Positions 36,211 through 48,584 of a stretch of 64,000 bases of DNA are shown here, one piece after another. The DNA lies in the NCBI GenBank assembly GCA_018340375.1, contig JAFFJZ010000017.1:1664001-1728000 (forward strand), in the 5' to 3' direction. A program made the translations under genes and the position numbers. The notes below the pieces were generated by a model. It was not told the origin of the DNA. It saw nothing but the letters and a program-made list of their open reading frames with translations, and did not search any database. This DNA comes from Gonatopus flavifemur. Its lineage: Eukaryota; Arthropoda; Insecta; Hymenoptera; Dryinidae. The stretch's first letter is position 1. Each line of letters starts with the position of its first letter.

Positions 36211-37244
36211 TCAAAAATCCATTCTCTTGAGCTCTTCCCAACTTATATCTCTTCCATTTACTCTTAGTTTCTTATATCTTACCACTACATTATCCCCCTT
36301 TTCCTTCATCTTTTTTGGTATCTCCCTCAGATCTTTTTGGACCCCTCTTCCTTCAACAGTAAGATCATCATATATGAAAATTCTCGTTCTTCTCAACGTC
36401 GCCCTCCTTCCCATTGCTTCGCTCTTATCCTCAATACATTCCATCTCTACTAATGCCATTTTATTTACTCCCTGTCCTAAGAATCTCGCGTTCTTTATCC
36501 CCTTCGGCATTCTCAGCCTATCTTTTATAACCTCATTCGCCACTTCCATTGCATCTTCCCCACTCTCAACCCCTCTTATAATTATATTTCTCCTTCTTCT
36601 TTCTCTCTCCTGTCTTTCTAGGTTTTTCCCTATGTCTCTAATTTCTTTTTTCAAATCTGATATTTCCTTCTGATCTTCTAGTCTTTCCGTACCCCCCTTC
36701 CTTCCGGTCTGGATTTCCCTCACATTCAACCTCTTCCTGATATTCTCTAACTCATTTCCTAATTTTGACTCTAAGTTTATCATTTTATCATTACTCTCTT
36801 CCTCAATTCTCTTAATCCTGTCCACAATCTTTTTTTCTATCACCATTGCCCTATGCTTTATTTTATTCTGTATCATTTCCGTTATCATTTCTTCAATCTC
36901 ATTTCTCCATTTCTCCATTCCTCTATTTCCTCTTCCCTCTCCTCTCTTTCTCACTCATTTACCTTCTTGAATTTCTCAATCATCTCTCCTTTCATCTCTT
37001 TCATTTGTGCCCTTAAACTGTCCCAGTTCTCTCCCCCTTTCTGTGGTGATCTGCTCACCAAGGCACTTTCCTTAAAGATCCTTCTTTCTTCTTCTATCTC
37101 TTCCTCTCTATTCATTTTTAGATAATCTTCTAACTTTCCTGGAGACCCTGATCTCCCTCTGATTGTCCTAAATCTCTTTCGTTCCGGTGTGAAAAATTTT
37201 TCTACTTCATCTTTCCCATCTTCTTTTTCTCCTTTATCTCCCAT
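36211..37244 (-). pseudogene. LINE ORF1, split in two frames
   Basis: 37244-36951 (MGDKGEKEDGKDEVEKFF...) and the frame from 36954 to 36211 are probably one ORF1 with a frame change at their overlap. The second part is a long Lys/Glu-rich coiled coil followed by an RRM-like block (RRRRNIIIRGVESGEDAMEV, ATLRRTRIFIYDDLTVEGR). This is the RNA-binding chaperone layout of LINE ORF1 proteins. ORF2 starts 142 bp downstream on the same strand. The plus strand here is pyrimidine-rich, giving false antisense frames. Confidence 0.75.
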
Positions 37245-37720
37245 TTCTTCCCACTCCTCTCCCTTATATATTCAATTTTTATTTCTTTTCCAATTTCTCT
37301 AACGTCCGACTACCGCAACCCGCTCTGCTTCCACACTGTGCTTCCCTCGGTTGCTACCTTGCCCCTTCCGATATGGTTTTATCACCATCTTCTTCACTCT
37401 CTCGTACCTCCCTTGTATCAACCTGTTTCTTTCCTATCCTCACAGATGCCGCTAGTTGTCACAGCCTCCAACTCTATAGCCTTCCCTCCAATAAATACTC
37501 AACTAACCTATTGTATTTATACACTTTGGTTCACTGTTTTACACCATTCCCTATCACAGATCCTTCACCCTGATTTTCACACCTCCTGAATAAATTTTCC
37601 TCTACACTTTCCTATAAACTACTCTATAATTCACACCCTTTTCATCACCCATTTTCGAATTCTATACGGAGCTATTCTACATGCTCTTATCTACACTACC
37701 GTCCATCCCGCATCTCCAAT
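37245..37720 (-). other. Probable LINE 5' untranslated region
   Basis: The strong pyrimidine bias on + (purine on the LINE strand) continues to about 37720 and then stops, so this is probably the LINE leader. No gene is seen. The stretch from there to 38135 shows nothing recognisable. Confidence 0.45.
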
Positions 37721-38135
37721 TCATTGAGTTCATATTGAATTCATTCCTACTGTCATAACGGGGACTGCGCAAGAAGTTCTTGCAGAAGGTTTTGTGAATT
37801 CAAAACGATCATTTGTGCTGTCTGGGGTCTTTTCCATTCGATAAAAAGGGGTGAACAAAGGTACTTTTTTACATCCCAGTGGTATCGAACATGTTGTTTT
37901 TCTAAAAATATCGTACTCAGCTGAAACAGTTCCCATTCTAACACAATTATTGGAACCAATATCTGTAACTCGATTCCCACTTTTTAATTAGATTGCTTAC
38001 ACCTTTATCAATTATAGGAATATGGGTTTTTTCACAATTACGTATCCAAGTGGAGGCAAATCCAATATTTCAATCATCCAGCTGCGTAAACACACGAATT
38101 GATGAAGAATTAAATCTCTTGGATAGGCCTTTCAG

Positions 38136-38143
38136 TATAAATA
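38136..38143 (+). promoter_or_regulatory. TATA box of protease gene 1
   Basis: TATAAATA, 53 bp before the start codon. The context ttcagtataaatatcc resembles that upstream of the second protease gene (ttccagtataaatgtgg). Confidence 0.6.
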
Positions 38144-38188
38144 TCCAATCCACTAATGAATGTATTTTTAAAAGTTCTGAGTTCAACC

Positions 38189-41100
38189 ATGAAATTTGAA
38201 CAATCGTTATTCACGAACCGTCTGATAATTCATATCTTGTTACTATGCATTGGATTGCAAGGTAATTTAAAAGCAAATGTGAAACGCGCGTCTATATCAA
38301 TTAAACTTAGTTCAAGAGGGTATCCTGGTATAGAAAAGAAATGAATACTTTTTGGATTTATTTTCAGAAGAACTATTAAATACATCTTTTTGCAATTTGC
38401 AGCATTCATTGTTCACAAATTGAAGAATTCAAATTAATCTTTCAGTTCAATCATACGTAACTTGAAGCAAAGCACTGCACCGAATACGAAAGTGTTGTCG
38501 GAAATTTCGGCGTGTAGTATATGATTCAAAGAAATCTCGATGGATCATAATGACTTCGATTCTAAATTGAAGGTGATCGAATTCCTTCGAATACATATCT
38601 CAACAATACCGCACGGAAACTTTCATTTAAATACAGCTTTCATCCATGGAAAGATGTTTACAATCTCCTCAGTGAACAATTTTTTTTCAAACTATGATTT
38701 GGAATATTTTTTCTGACAAAAACATGGATTCTTCGAATATATCTACAAATAAAATTTGTAAACTGAAAAAAAAAATTTTCCTCTTCTTTTTCAAACAAGT
38801 CTACGGGATGCTAGAATGCAAGCCGTCCAGGAACAATGTTTGGAAGCACTTTAATATTCATTTCAGTGCCTTGATTGAATTTTCATATAATTTCACTGAA
38901 GAATTTGTGTGAATTCTTCAATATATGAACTATAAACGCTGCGCATTACAAAAATATTATATATATATTGAGAATAGTTTTTTTTAAATCCATAAAAAGT
39001 GCTCGTTTTCGATGTTTTATGCCAGGATCCCTAGTAGCATCAGAATGTTGCATATATACTATGCACGTTCATAGTATATCTGAATATACTATGAACGTTC
39101 ATAGTACATATACAACGTTCGGTTGCTACTTGGGGATAGCTCCTCAAGAGGACACGAAACGGGCTATATAGTGCAATATTGGAGAACCATGAGTGATTTC
39201 AACTGGTACACGAGAGTAATATAATCCTTTGAGGGTATTTTCTCTCACCCTTCCTTCAACAGTCTCGGAAAGATTACAAAAATCAAACCCTACTATTTTC
39301 TAATTCGTGAGAAATTGAAATCCTAGATCACAAAAAACAAGTCGTCAATTCAAACTTACAGTTTTCCTCTTAAATTCAGTGTGTTTAATGTTTTAATTCA
39401 ATTTTTTCTTCACAGCGATGAATGCTGAAAATCCAGAAAAAGTGGTTGGAGGAAAAGATGCCAGCATCAAGCAATATCCGTTCATAGTATCTCTCAGAAG
39501 GAATGATCATCATTCTTGTGGTGGATCCATTATCAGCTCGTGTCATATCATTACAGCCGCGCATTGTGTGGTATCAATGCAAAAAGTCTTCATGGATGAT
39601 CCGAAGAAATTAGAAGTCAGAATTGGAAGTAGTTTTCCCACAAGCGGCGGTGATATCTACCACATTGAAAATCTACATTATAATGAAAATTACGATAGTA
39701 AGACGATTGGACACAACTTCGACATTGGCATCGTTAAGGTAATTTATACCCAAGAAATATTATGATTGAAACCAGAACCGGCCTCAAGTCGATTAGACCG
39801 ATTCCTCATAATCTTCAAAATTCATCATCATGAAGTAATCAGTCTTATGACTGGTTTGATGAAATCCAATGAAAATTATATGTAATATATATATATATAT
39901 ATATATATATAGATATATATATATAGATATATATATATAGATATATATATATAGATATATATAGTTTCATACAGTTTATATGTAAGTTACATGTGATTAA
40001 TCTCCACTCGGGTGACCATTGTTTTTCCATACATAATTGATAAATGATACGTTTCTTTGTGCTTGTCTGGTGACACTTCGTCTACACTTAGAGAACCCGT
40101 AAAATTATTATAAATCGGGCTTCGCACAGCCCAAGGCCAACCCTGATTGAAACACTTTCGCTTGAAGATTTCAAAATCCAAATGCATATACACTGTGAAA
40201 AATAATTGAAATTTTCCTGCATCCACAAATGTATACATGTATAAGAAATTTACCTTGGATTGATGTGGAAATTTCTAATTTCAGAGAATTTTAATAACAA
40301 TTCGATATTAAATATTCAGAAAATTGCTTACCCATCTTTCTTATAGTGTACTTTTTATACTATCAAAATTCAGCTGGCTGTTTACCACGTAACGTGCGTC
40401 TATGATAAAGCCGTTGAAAAAACAATTCTATTCTCTTATCCCAGGTGACTAAGGATATCAAATTTGACAAGGATACTTATGCAGTTCAATTGCCAAATTC
40501 TCCTCCCCCTATAAATGTTGTGGCACAAGCTATAGGATGGGGTTTCACTGACTGGGTAACTAAAAAGCATCCTACCATATTACAAGCAGTGGATGTGATA
40601 GTTCCTTCTATAAAAGTATGTAAAATTCTGGGAGCGAAAGTCCAAATAGAGTCCGATAGAATGATGTGCGGATACACAGGAATGGGTCGTGGAACATGTC
40701 CCGTAAGTATGATTCTTTGATGAATTCCTTGACATTTAATTTCGAAAAAGTTCTAATCGTTTATTGGAACTAATTTTTAATCGAGTACAAAAATATTGAA
40801 GCATTAACGCAAAGAAAAACTGATTGTATGAATCATATCAAACAATTCCCACCAGATTAAACGCTAAGGAAAAAATTTGCTAAGGCAGCGAATCGGAGTA
40901 TTAAATATAGAATAGCAAATTTTTTTGCTAACCTAGTTGAAAATTTGCTGCCACAACTAACTGGATTGCTGTGAGAGCAGCATGATTAACTGAAACAACA
41001 AATGCTTCGCTGGACTAACAAAGTTTCCAATACTAAATAGAATAGCAGAGAAATTTTGCTGGAGGAGTTCACATGTTTTGCTGCCACGACTAAAAAATTG

Positions 41101-41637
41101 CTATTCCAGTGAATTTTTTCTCTCCTTATAATGAATAATGAAATATATCGAAAGTTATTTAAGATTATTATCAGAGTATCATAGATATATTCTAGATGCC
41201 TGTCTATTTATTGATTAAAAAAAAAATAGTACCCAACATTTTATTTCTTGAACTCATTATTATCTATTTTTCTCTGTGGATATCTCTAATGTTCGATCGT
41301 TGTTATTAATCCATGGAAATGAATTCTGAACTACATGAGTTCGTATTCCATTTCAAATTCGTTCCAGTAAAAGATTTGAAGTTCAAGATATGACATTTTT
41401 CAGTGTTAAAAGTAAGGTGATCCTGTAAATTACATTTGAAATGTTTTGTTCATTTATTTCTGCATCAAATGGAATGTGGTATATTTTCAGGGTGATAGCG
41501 GAGGGCCTTTGATATATAACAATCAACTCATCGGTATTGTATCCCGAGGAATTCCATGTGGGAAAGGAATACCAGATGTGTACACAAATGTGTACCCCTT
41601 TAAAGCATATATTGAAGAATCCATCAAAACCCTTTGA
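38189..41637 (+). CDS. Secreted S1 serine protease 1 (chymotrypsin/elastase-like)
   Basis: Exons 38189-38261, 39416-39738, 40445-40702 and 41491-41637; 266 residues, phases 1, 0, 0, all GT/AG. Exon 1 encodes a signal peptide (hydrophobic IIHILLLCIGLQ). A short propeptide ends NPEK before VVGG, so activation would be by a trypsin-like cut after Lys33. Catalytic triad: His74 in TAAHC, Asp127 in NFDIGIVK, Ser221 in GDSGGP. Three standard S1 disulfides are possible (HSCGG/TAAHC, VCKIL/MMCGY, GTCPG/IPCGKG). The S1 pocket position 189 is Gly in GRGTCPGDS, so it is not trypsin; chymotrypsin- or elastase-like preference is inferred. No breaks are visible. A tandem paralogue follows 650 bp downstream. 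It is probably secreted; a gut, venom or haemolymph role cannot be told apart here. Confidence 0.9.
39880..39966. repeat. AT microsatellite in protease 1 intron 2
   Basis: A run of tatata with regular ga interruptions, giving blocks of gatatatatata. Confidence 0.9.
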
Positions 41638-42221
41638 TATAAAACATCGAGGAGGGCAGAGGACAGTCACAGACCTATCCCCTTTATCTTATTTATCGCA
41701 CACAAAGTCTGAATTCAATGATAAAAATTGTAAAAACCACTACAACATAATTACACAATTCACAGCCCTGATAATATATTACAATCATCTTTTATTATTT
41801 TCCAAAGAGGCTCTTTTCTGCGTGATAATACCAAAAATATGTAAAAACAGCAATTTATAAACTCAAACCGAAAATATTTGTATTCTTGGTTTTTACTCCG
41901 TTTGAATGTTCCTACATCATCACTCCTTCTTCTGCACATAATCAAAATCTATTGACCTACAAACGAGTTCTCCTTTCTTTCAAACTTGACAAAACAGTTT
42001 AGACACGGCAAAATCACAATTAAGAGACCTGTTAATAATTTAAAAAGAAGCGCACTTGAACAAATAAATATAACGAAAATGATAGAATAAATTATATAAT
42101 ACAATGTGCAATGTACTAGAAGTTCATTTGAATTTAAATAATTAATGATCACCAGCTATGATTGGATAATTTCAAAAATTAACCCAGTTGTGCAATAATT
42201 CAAAATCCTCTTCGATTCCAG

Positions 42222-42228
42222 TATAAAT
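42222..42228 (+). promoter_or_regulatory. TATA box of protease gene 2
   Basis: TATAAAT, 66 bp before the start codon, in the context ttccagtataaatgtgg, which is shared in outline with gene 1. Confidence 0.6.
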
Positions 42229-42287
42229 GTGGCTTCGATCCATTACGATTCCCTGTAAGTTAAAATCTATTAAAGCAAAAGAATAAA

Positions 42288-43720
42288 ATGATGATCAAAT
42301 TATTATTGTTCGTGTTCATTCAACTTTTATTACTATGCAATGGAATCGGAGGTAATATGAATTCTTATTTGCCAGCAATCTCCGCTGATACAACCCGTCA
42401 TATAAGCGTACCGACTGAGTAACCGTTTTATCGACAAGGATACTCTGAGCTGGATTCATAAAGAAGTATGAAATTTCCAGGAATCAATCTTCAATCCTTT
42501 ATCTATTCCAGTACATCGCCCAAATTTTGAATTTCGAGGAAACATTTTTTTCTTACGCAAACTTTGTTTTTCGAAATTCAAAATTCGGGCGATTTACCGC
42601 GATAGATAAAGGATTGAAGATTGATTCCTGAAAATTTTATACTCCTTTATGGATTCAATCCAGAGTATTTTTCTCGAGGAAATGTTGACTCAATCTGTAC
42701 GCTTGTATGGCAGGTTGCATCTGCGGGGATCGCTGAATCCCCTTAGGATGAATTGAATATTAATAAAACCCACGGATTACAATTATCCTTGCTGAAGATG
42801 AACAATACATAGTCGGAGGAATGGATAGCAGGATTGAAGAACACCCTTACATGGCATCTATACGATCCGACGGTTTTCATATTTGCGGTGCTGCAATTAT
42901 CAGCGACTATCACTTACTAACCGCTGGCCATTGCATAGAGGCAATGAAGAGAAACTCAAATCGTGTAACTATTCATCTAGGTACGAGTTACCGCGACGAC
43001 AATGGTAATGTTCATCGAATTGACAAAATTCATATGCATGAAAAATATGGTGAATTTCGCGGAGGAACAGAATACGATATTGGGATCATAAAGGTATTCG
43101 AACTCTAAATTTCTCGAAAGATCGTATTGAATTATGTGGAAACTTATTATCATTTTGATTTCAGTTGTTAGATAAAATTGAATTCAATGAGATGCAGAAG
43201 CCAATCAAACTATTAACTTCCGAATTTCCTCCCAATATTGTGGCTATTGCTCTCGGATGGGGAATCGATAACTGGAAATTGCAAACCGTCAAAAATGTGT
43301 TGCAAGAAGTAGAAGTGATGGTACCTTCAACCAAAGTTTGCGAGATTTTAACATCAGCTCACTGGTTCGGAAGTAAGAAAACAATTTGTGCTCACGGTGG
43401 ATTCAAACATGGAGTATGTCCCGTAAGTCAATTCAAGTTGTTATCAAAGACCTGTCAAGGAAAGCGCTGGTTTGAGATTTCGGAAACAATTAAAAAGAAT
43501 GCATGCGTACCTTATACGAAATCAGTAGAATAAGAGAAGAGTTCACAGAAACGATAGATGTGCTTTTTTTCAGGGTGACAGTGGCAGTCCCTTGGTTTAC
43601 AACGATACAGTCATCGGAGTTACATCGCGGGGTGTTCCTTGCGCAGTTGGAATACCAGATACCTTCGTTAAAGTTTCAGCGTTCATTGATTACATAAAGG
43701 AACAAATGCAGAACATGTAA
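42288..43720 (+). CDS. Secreted S1 serine protease 2 (paralogue)
   Basis: Exons 42288-42351, 42798-43093, 43165-43422 and 43574-43720; 254 residues, with the same phases as gene 1 and identical lengths for exons 3 (258 nt) and 4 (147 nt). The signal peptide is MMIKLLLFVFIQLLLLCNG. The propeptide is only DEQY before IVGG, with no basic residue at the activation site. Triad: His66 in LTAGHC, Asp115 in EYDIGIIK, Ser209 in GDSGSP, where the usual second Gly after Ser is Ser. Position 189 is Gly (KHGVCPGDS), so it is not a trypsin. The six core cysteines are kept. The exon 2 acceptor (ttgctgaag) has a weak pyrimidine tract and was chosen for phase. A polyadenylation signal AATAAA occurs near 44129. 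Intron 1 holds a foldback repeat. Confidence 0.88.
42365..42750. repeat. Foldback repeat in protease 2 intron 1
   Basis: The inner arms gaatcaatcttcaatccttt and aaaggattgaagattgattc are perfect inverted copies. Weaker inverted similarity extends outward (tataagcgtaccgactgag against ctcaatctgtacgcttgta) to about 170 bp per arm. It is probably a non-autonomous DNA transposon. Confidence 0.7.
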
Positions 43721-43823
43721 TCCAAATTTTCTCATACTCCACATTGTTTGTCAATCATTTCGCCACATTGAAAGTATTTCAAGAAAACTTGAGAGTAATT
43801 TCACTTTGTAACATTTCTTTAGT

Positions 43824-44025
43824 ACACTGTAAAAAATGAGGGGAGTTTTTCTTCACGCTGTTGGTGAATTTCGTCCCCTCATCGCGGGGGAATTGTTTTT
43901 CCATCAAAAATGCTCTACAAATAGAGGGGAAGTCCACCAGTTTATGGTGAAAAATTCCCCATCTATGAAGGAACTTTGCTACCACCATTTTTTGGAGGAA
44001 AATTCCACAATCATTTCTTACAGTG
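43824..44025. repeat. ~200-bp MITE with CACTGTAA ends
   Basis: The left end cactgtaaaaaatga is mirrored by tcatttcttacagtg on the right. Internal halves are also inverted (ggggagtttttc against ttttggaggaaaa). It lies between protease 2 and its likely polyadenylation signal, so it may be in the 3' UTR. Confidence 0.65.
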
Positions 44026-44348
44026 TGAATCATTCTCAACGACGTTCGATAATTGTGATATAAATTGATCATGTTTTATTAAAACTGGATATCTTTAAAG
44101 AAAAATAGCATAACGTACGTGGAGAATGAATAAATAAATACGCAGAACTACAACATTTTTTTCTCTGTGGTTCCCAAGGTTTGGGAACTGATTCGGAGTG
44201 GTTTTGGTATTCTAGATGCGAATACAATGTCAAATTTCTTGAATTTTATAGATAATGCAATTCTCATGTGTAATGGCATGGATAAATTTTATATAGGATA
44301 GACTGGGTAAGGTTGTGACAGCGGGTCGGTTCCCTGCTTAAAACAGCG

Positions 44349-44599
44349 CACGGAGAAAGAGGAATAATTACAGTAACTACCTCAATAGTCGATTTGCGAC
44401 CATCTACTTAAGTAGTTGCTGCCTCAACTAACTTAAAATACCTCAGGTATGTACGTAAGTGATTGCAAATATCGAGTTAGTTGAGGCAGCTAACCTGGTA
44501 CTTGTCCTGACTACTAAGTAACTACAGCAACTACTTAAGTGGATGGTCGAAAATCGACTATTTAAGTGGTTACTGCAACTACTCCTTTTTTTCCGTGCA
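44349..44599. repeat. ~250-bp MITE with CACGGA ends
   Basis: Left cacggagaaagagg and right ctttttttccgtg are inverted. Internal arms agtaactacctcaatagtcg and cgactatttaagtggttact also mirror each other. Confidence 0.65.
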
Positions 44600-44730
44600 G
44601 ATAGGAACCGTATAAGGACCGGATGGAATCCAGATTGGAACCCGAAAGGGATGATATCCGGAACCATTCGGTTCTGATACGGGCACAATTTTCAGTTTCG
44701 GGAACGTATAGGGGAAATACGGACAAAATG
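44600..44730. repeat. CCGGAT-word fragment
   Basis: Words such as aaccgtataaggaccggatg and gatatccggaacc relate this to the family at 5428-7098. It directly follows the MITE at 44349-44599, which may have inserted next to or into it. Confidence 0.5.
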
Positions 44731-45066
44731 ACATACTGTTTTGTGATTTGCATATGAATCTTTAATTTTATCCAATAGAATACCATCACCTGGCAGACAT
44801 CATCTTCCCTAGCAGAAATTATTCTAGGCATTCTCTAGTTATCTCAAGGCCCTCGCAAGTTTTTCTTTAGGCAAAACTAGTCTAGTTGAACTTGCAAGTT
44901 AACAGTGAGCTCCTCACAAGTTTGACTGGTAGATACTCCAGCAAAAATCATTCTGGTCATTCTCTAAGCCTCACAAAGGCCTTACTAGTCCCTTGTGAGG
45001 GACTTGCAAGGCCTTGTAACAATCTAGAGAATAACTGGAGTGATTGTATTGAGGTTATGTTCACAT

Positions 45067-45320
45067 AATCGTTGTCAATCACAAACTTGAGCAGTCGTGG
45101 TGCATGTGGAATGAATCATAGATAGTCTATCGTAGTTTATGTGATATTTCACATACCTGTTTTCTATCACAAGTAATGTGAAACTTACGATAGGCATTCA
45201 ATCGTTGCCAATCACAAATTCATGCAATCGTGATGCATGTGGAATGAACGATAGACAGTTCATCTTAGTTCATGTGATATTTGAAATACCTGTTTTCTAT
45301 CACAAATCATGTGGATTACT
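45067..45320. repeat. Two tandem ~130-bp units
   Basis: The order aatcgttg(t/c)caatcacaaa, gtgcatgtggaatgaa, atgtgatattt and acctgttttctatcacaa occurs twice in direct orientation. Some words are also inverted internally. Confidence 0.65.
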
Positions 45321-45338
45321 ATGAACTATTGGCACGAT

Positions 45339-47671
45339 GGTAATTATGCAGATGTACTACCCCACCTTCAATTCTTTTAAGACTCACCTGTCTCATGTAT
45401 TTTCTCGCGTAGATTATGAATCTGCATGTTAAAATTGTCGCTCGCCCTTGGTTTTTGAGCAACAGTCACTTTTTGGTGCTTTTTTTGCATCTTCTCGACA
45501 TTACATGGCTGACAAACCTGCGTGTTCTTTTATTTTCACCCATCTTACGTGTTTTTTCGCGTAGATTATGACTCTGCATGTTAAAATTGTCGCTCGCCCT
45601 TAGTTTTTGAGCGACAGTCACTTTTTGGTGCTTTTTTTGCATGTTTTCGACATTACATGGCTGACAAACCTGCGTGGTCTTTTATTTTCACCCACCTTAC
45701 ATGTTTTTTCGCGTAGATTACGAATCTGCATGTTAGAATTGTTGCTCGCCCTCAGTTTTCGAGCTGCAGTCACTTTTTGGTGCTTGTTCTGCATCTTTTC
45801 GACATTACATGGCTGACAAACCTGCTTCTCAGCTATTCTCATTAATTTTATGTGTAATGTGGAGAAAATGTTTTGCTTCATTTCTATCGAGCCAATTTTC
45901 GGAATTGCATTTATTATCCATGAAATCAAATACAATTAGAATGTCGCCGATCAATCATTAGAATTACATACGATTCCCGGGTAGTTGTATAGAAACCACA
46001 TGCAAACCATACCGGATTATAAATAAGTCGTATATGATCTGGGAATTATAATAATAATAATTGGCAAAATTGTATTCATTATGCACGATATCAAATAAAT
46101 TTTGAACATTCATGGTCAACTCTAATAGAATTACACATAATTTTGGGATACTTATATACAAACTGTATACAAACTATATTGGATTTTCAATAAACTGTGT
46201 ATAATGTGCAGAAGGTACTTCGGTTTACTTTCAGCAAAATCAATTTTGAAAGTATATTCCCTAACAGCACCACAGCTCAGAATGAATTCATAAAGGAATC
46301 TTCATCAATTCTTGTAGTCCCAAAAGAATTCATTACGAATTCATTCTGAACTGTTGTGCTGTTAAGGTTTGTTATGCATGAACTTAGGTGCTTTTGGAAT
46401 GTTCATGAACAACCCTAACTTTTGCACACGCTACACGGAATTATGAATAAATCGTGGGAAACGTTGAGAAGATACATTGCTTCACTTCCAATGCACAATC
46501 TTCGAATTTGCATTCATTAGTAATTTATTCGCGAGTAATTTCAACTTTGCTGATTAATCATCGGAACTACATACACACGGAGGAAAATTTAATTGCAAAG
46601 ATAACCATTTTATTCGTAAAGTAGAACTATTGGAAAACGAGAGACGATAATTCATAACACAACCCTGGTAAAAAAGGATCATATGTATATGTGGGCTATA
46701 TATAATTTTTCAAGTTTATATAAGTATTATTGAAATTTATATATAGACATTAGACTGTGTCAAATTCGGGAACTATTTTTTTATTTTGACTCCCATGTGA
46801 AAATCACCTTTCTCGCTCGGGGGAAAAAAATTCACCGAATCTGAGCTCGCTATTACAATTTTTGTGTTGGCGCTCGCGGAAATAAGCAATACCTGGCCCC
46901 AGCCTGAGGGAATTGAGTATGATTCTCAGTAACACTTACATGAACTTGAAGAATTATATATAGCCCATACATAACCCTTTTTACTAGGGAAGTCATAATT
47001 ATTGTCAGCTATGATGGTAAAAATCAAAATTAATCATTGCTCTTGCCAGCACTGCCTTCCTTACCACTGTCGGTGCTCTGTAATAGTTGGTAGCGAGTTC
47101 AGGTAAATCGTGAGGCTGGTACGTTCTGCGCAAAGAAGACTTTATATTCTGGGTATTAAGCTGAAACTAGCAGCCGATTGCTATAATTTTTTTTATTAAA
47201 CTCTGTGAAACCTTTGTTCACACTAGAAACTGATTGGAACTGGTTGTGCACGACTGCCAGCTTCAGCTTCATATTGTGAATGAGCACACGTTGTTTTTTT
47301 GTTGAATAAAAAAAAAAGGAAAAAAACATATAGACCGTAGGATTCCTGTTCGCCTGGTAGAGGAAAAGTGCAGGAAATGTACAAAAAAGTGACTGTCACG
47401 TGGAAACTACAGGTGAGGGACAATTTCAAGTTGCAGATTCGTGATATGCGCACAAAAGTACATAAGATAGGTGAGAATAAGAGAACACGCAGGTCTATCA
47501 GCTACGTAATGTCGAAAAAAGGCCAAAAAAGCATCAAAAAGTGACTGTAGCTCAGAAACTAAGGGCGAGCGACAATTTTAACATGCAGATTCGTCATCTA
47601 CGCGAAAAAATACATAAGATGAGTGAGTTCCAGAAAACTTCGAGGTGGAGTAGTACATCTGCATAATTACC
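45339..47671. mobile_element. Foldback element with inverted ~154-bp arrays
   Basis: The ends are ggtaattatgcagatgtac on the left and its inverse on the right (47653-47671). The left arm holds three direct ~154-bp units (anchors gtcactttttggtgct and cgacattacatggctgac near 45468, 45620 and 45770). The right arm holds about two reversed units (47340-47640). No protein is encoded. The architecture resembles Foldback-type elements of flies. A separate MITE sits in the middle. Confidence 0.75.
46668..46992. repeat. MITE nested in the foldback element
   Basis: The left end ccctggtaaaaaagg and right end ccctttttactaggg are inverted, followed by mirrored tatgggctatatataat words. The terminus CCCTGGTAAAAAA is the same as in the CCGGAT elements. 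Confidence 0.7.
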
Positions 47672-47905
47672 ATAAATAATTATATATGAACAAATTATTA
47701 GGTCCATTTGCAAGAATCAGAATCGATTGAATATTCATATTGTTGCATGTGAGGTATGGTAGTGAACGGAATTCCCCATGCTTGTAATTTGAGAGATGAT
47801 CTTTCTAACGGTAAGAATCTTAAACTCCATTCATAACTACATGTATCATTCAATGAATTTATGTACAAATATGTTGGAAATATATGATATGTATAGCTCT
47901 TAGCA
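47672..47905. repeat. Direct flank repeat, copy 1
   Basis: Diverged direct copy of 52965-53200: atatgaacaaattatt, ggaattccc(c/t)atgcttg(t/c)aattt and tagactccatttataac words in the same order. Together the copies flank the 4.4-kb palindrome. Confidence 0.65.
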
Positions 47906-48175
47906 TTTCGAATTTAGCGCGCTTACATATATATGCTATGCTTTAATGCCGTTGGCGTCCGATGTGTCGCTGTTCAGCTCCTCTTCTATTCTATTTTGTT
48001 CTCACTCGACGATGCGTGTTCTATCCAGTGATGCCAGCATTTGGTCGACCGAGTCGATTTACCCTCTCCATCTGACCATTTCTCGTCCCCACCATTCCAG
48101 CCGGGTGTACGCACACATTGGAACCCGTATTCATGTGATTCGGAACCGGTCGGTTCCTTTCGAGTCAGCTCGGAC

Positions 48176-48584
48176 TAGAGAGCCTCAAGGAAGAGAGTCG
48201 CCAACTTGCTGTGCTCTGATTGGCGTGATGGCGAACAACTCTGTACGAAGTTGCCATATTGAAGATTTGACGTCACCGCAGTGCTGTAGTTTACAATTTG
48301 TTTTAGGCTGTCATAACCATAACATCAGCAATCAGTCATACCGATGTTATTCAACTTTGAATGTGAATAAAAATGAATTTGCAGGTTGCAAAACGAAATG
48401 AAGCTCACAATTCGCTATAACTGATGTGTGCTGATGTTATCGTTATGACATCCGGGAACAAATCGTCAACTACGATACTGCGGAGACGTCAAATTTTCAA
48501 TATGGCGTCTCCCTTAAAGAGCTCTTCGCGATTACGCCAATCAGAGCACAGCAAGTTGGCGACTCTCTCCCTTGAGGCTCTCTA
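48176..48584. mobile_element. hAT-type MITE, 409 bp
   Basis: Ends tagagagcctcaagg and cttgaggctctcta, with inverted similarity continuing inward past gagtcgccaacttgctgtgc. The exact 8-bp target duplication gctcggac is at 48168-48175 and 48585-48592. The right arm of the palindrome keeps the empty site (one gctcggac). An 8-bp duplication with a TAGAG end is the hAT signature. No transposase. Confidence 0.92.

Noticed and set aside
35444..36673. Long plus-strand open frames rich in Ser, Pro, Phe
   Set aside because: They are the antisense of the LINE ORFs. The purine bias of the LINE strand keeps the other strand open.
39845..40030. Frame with alternating Tyr-Ile
   Set aside because: It is a translation of the AT microsatellite.
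47946..48401. 151-residue frame spanning the palindrome arm
   Set aside because: It runs from arm sequence into the hAT MITE, and the matching frame in the other arm diverges; no protein family is recognised.
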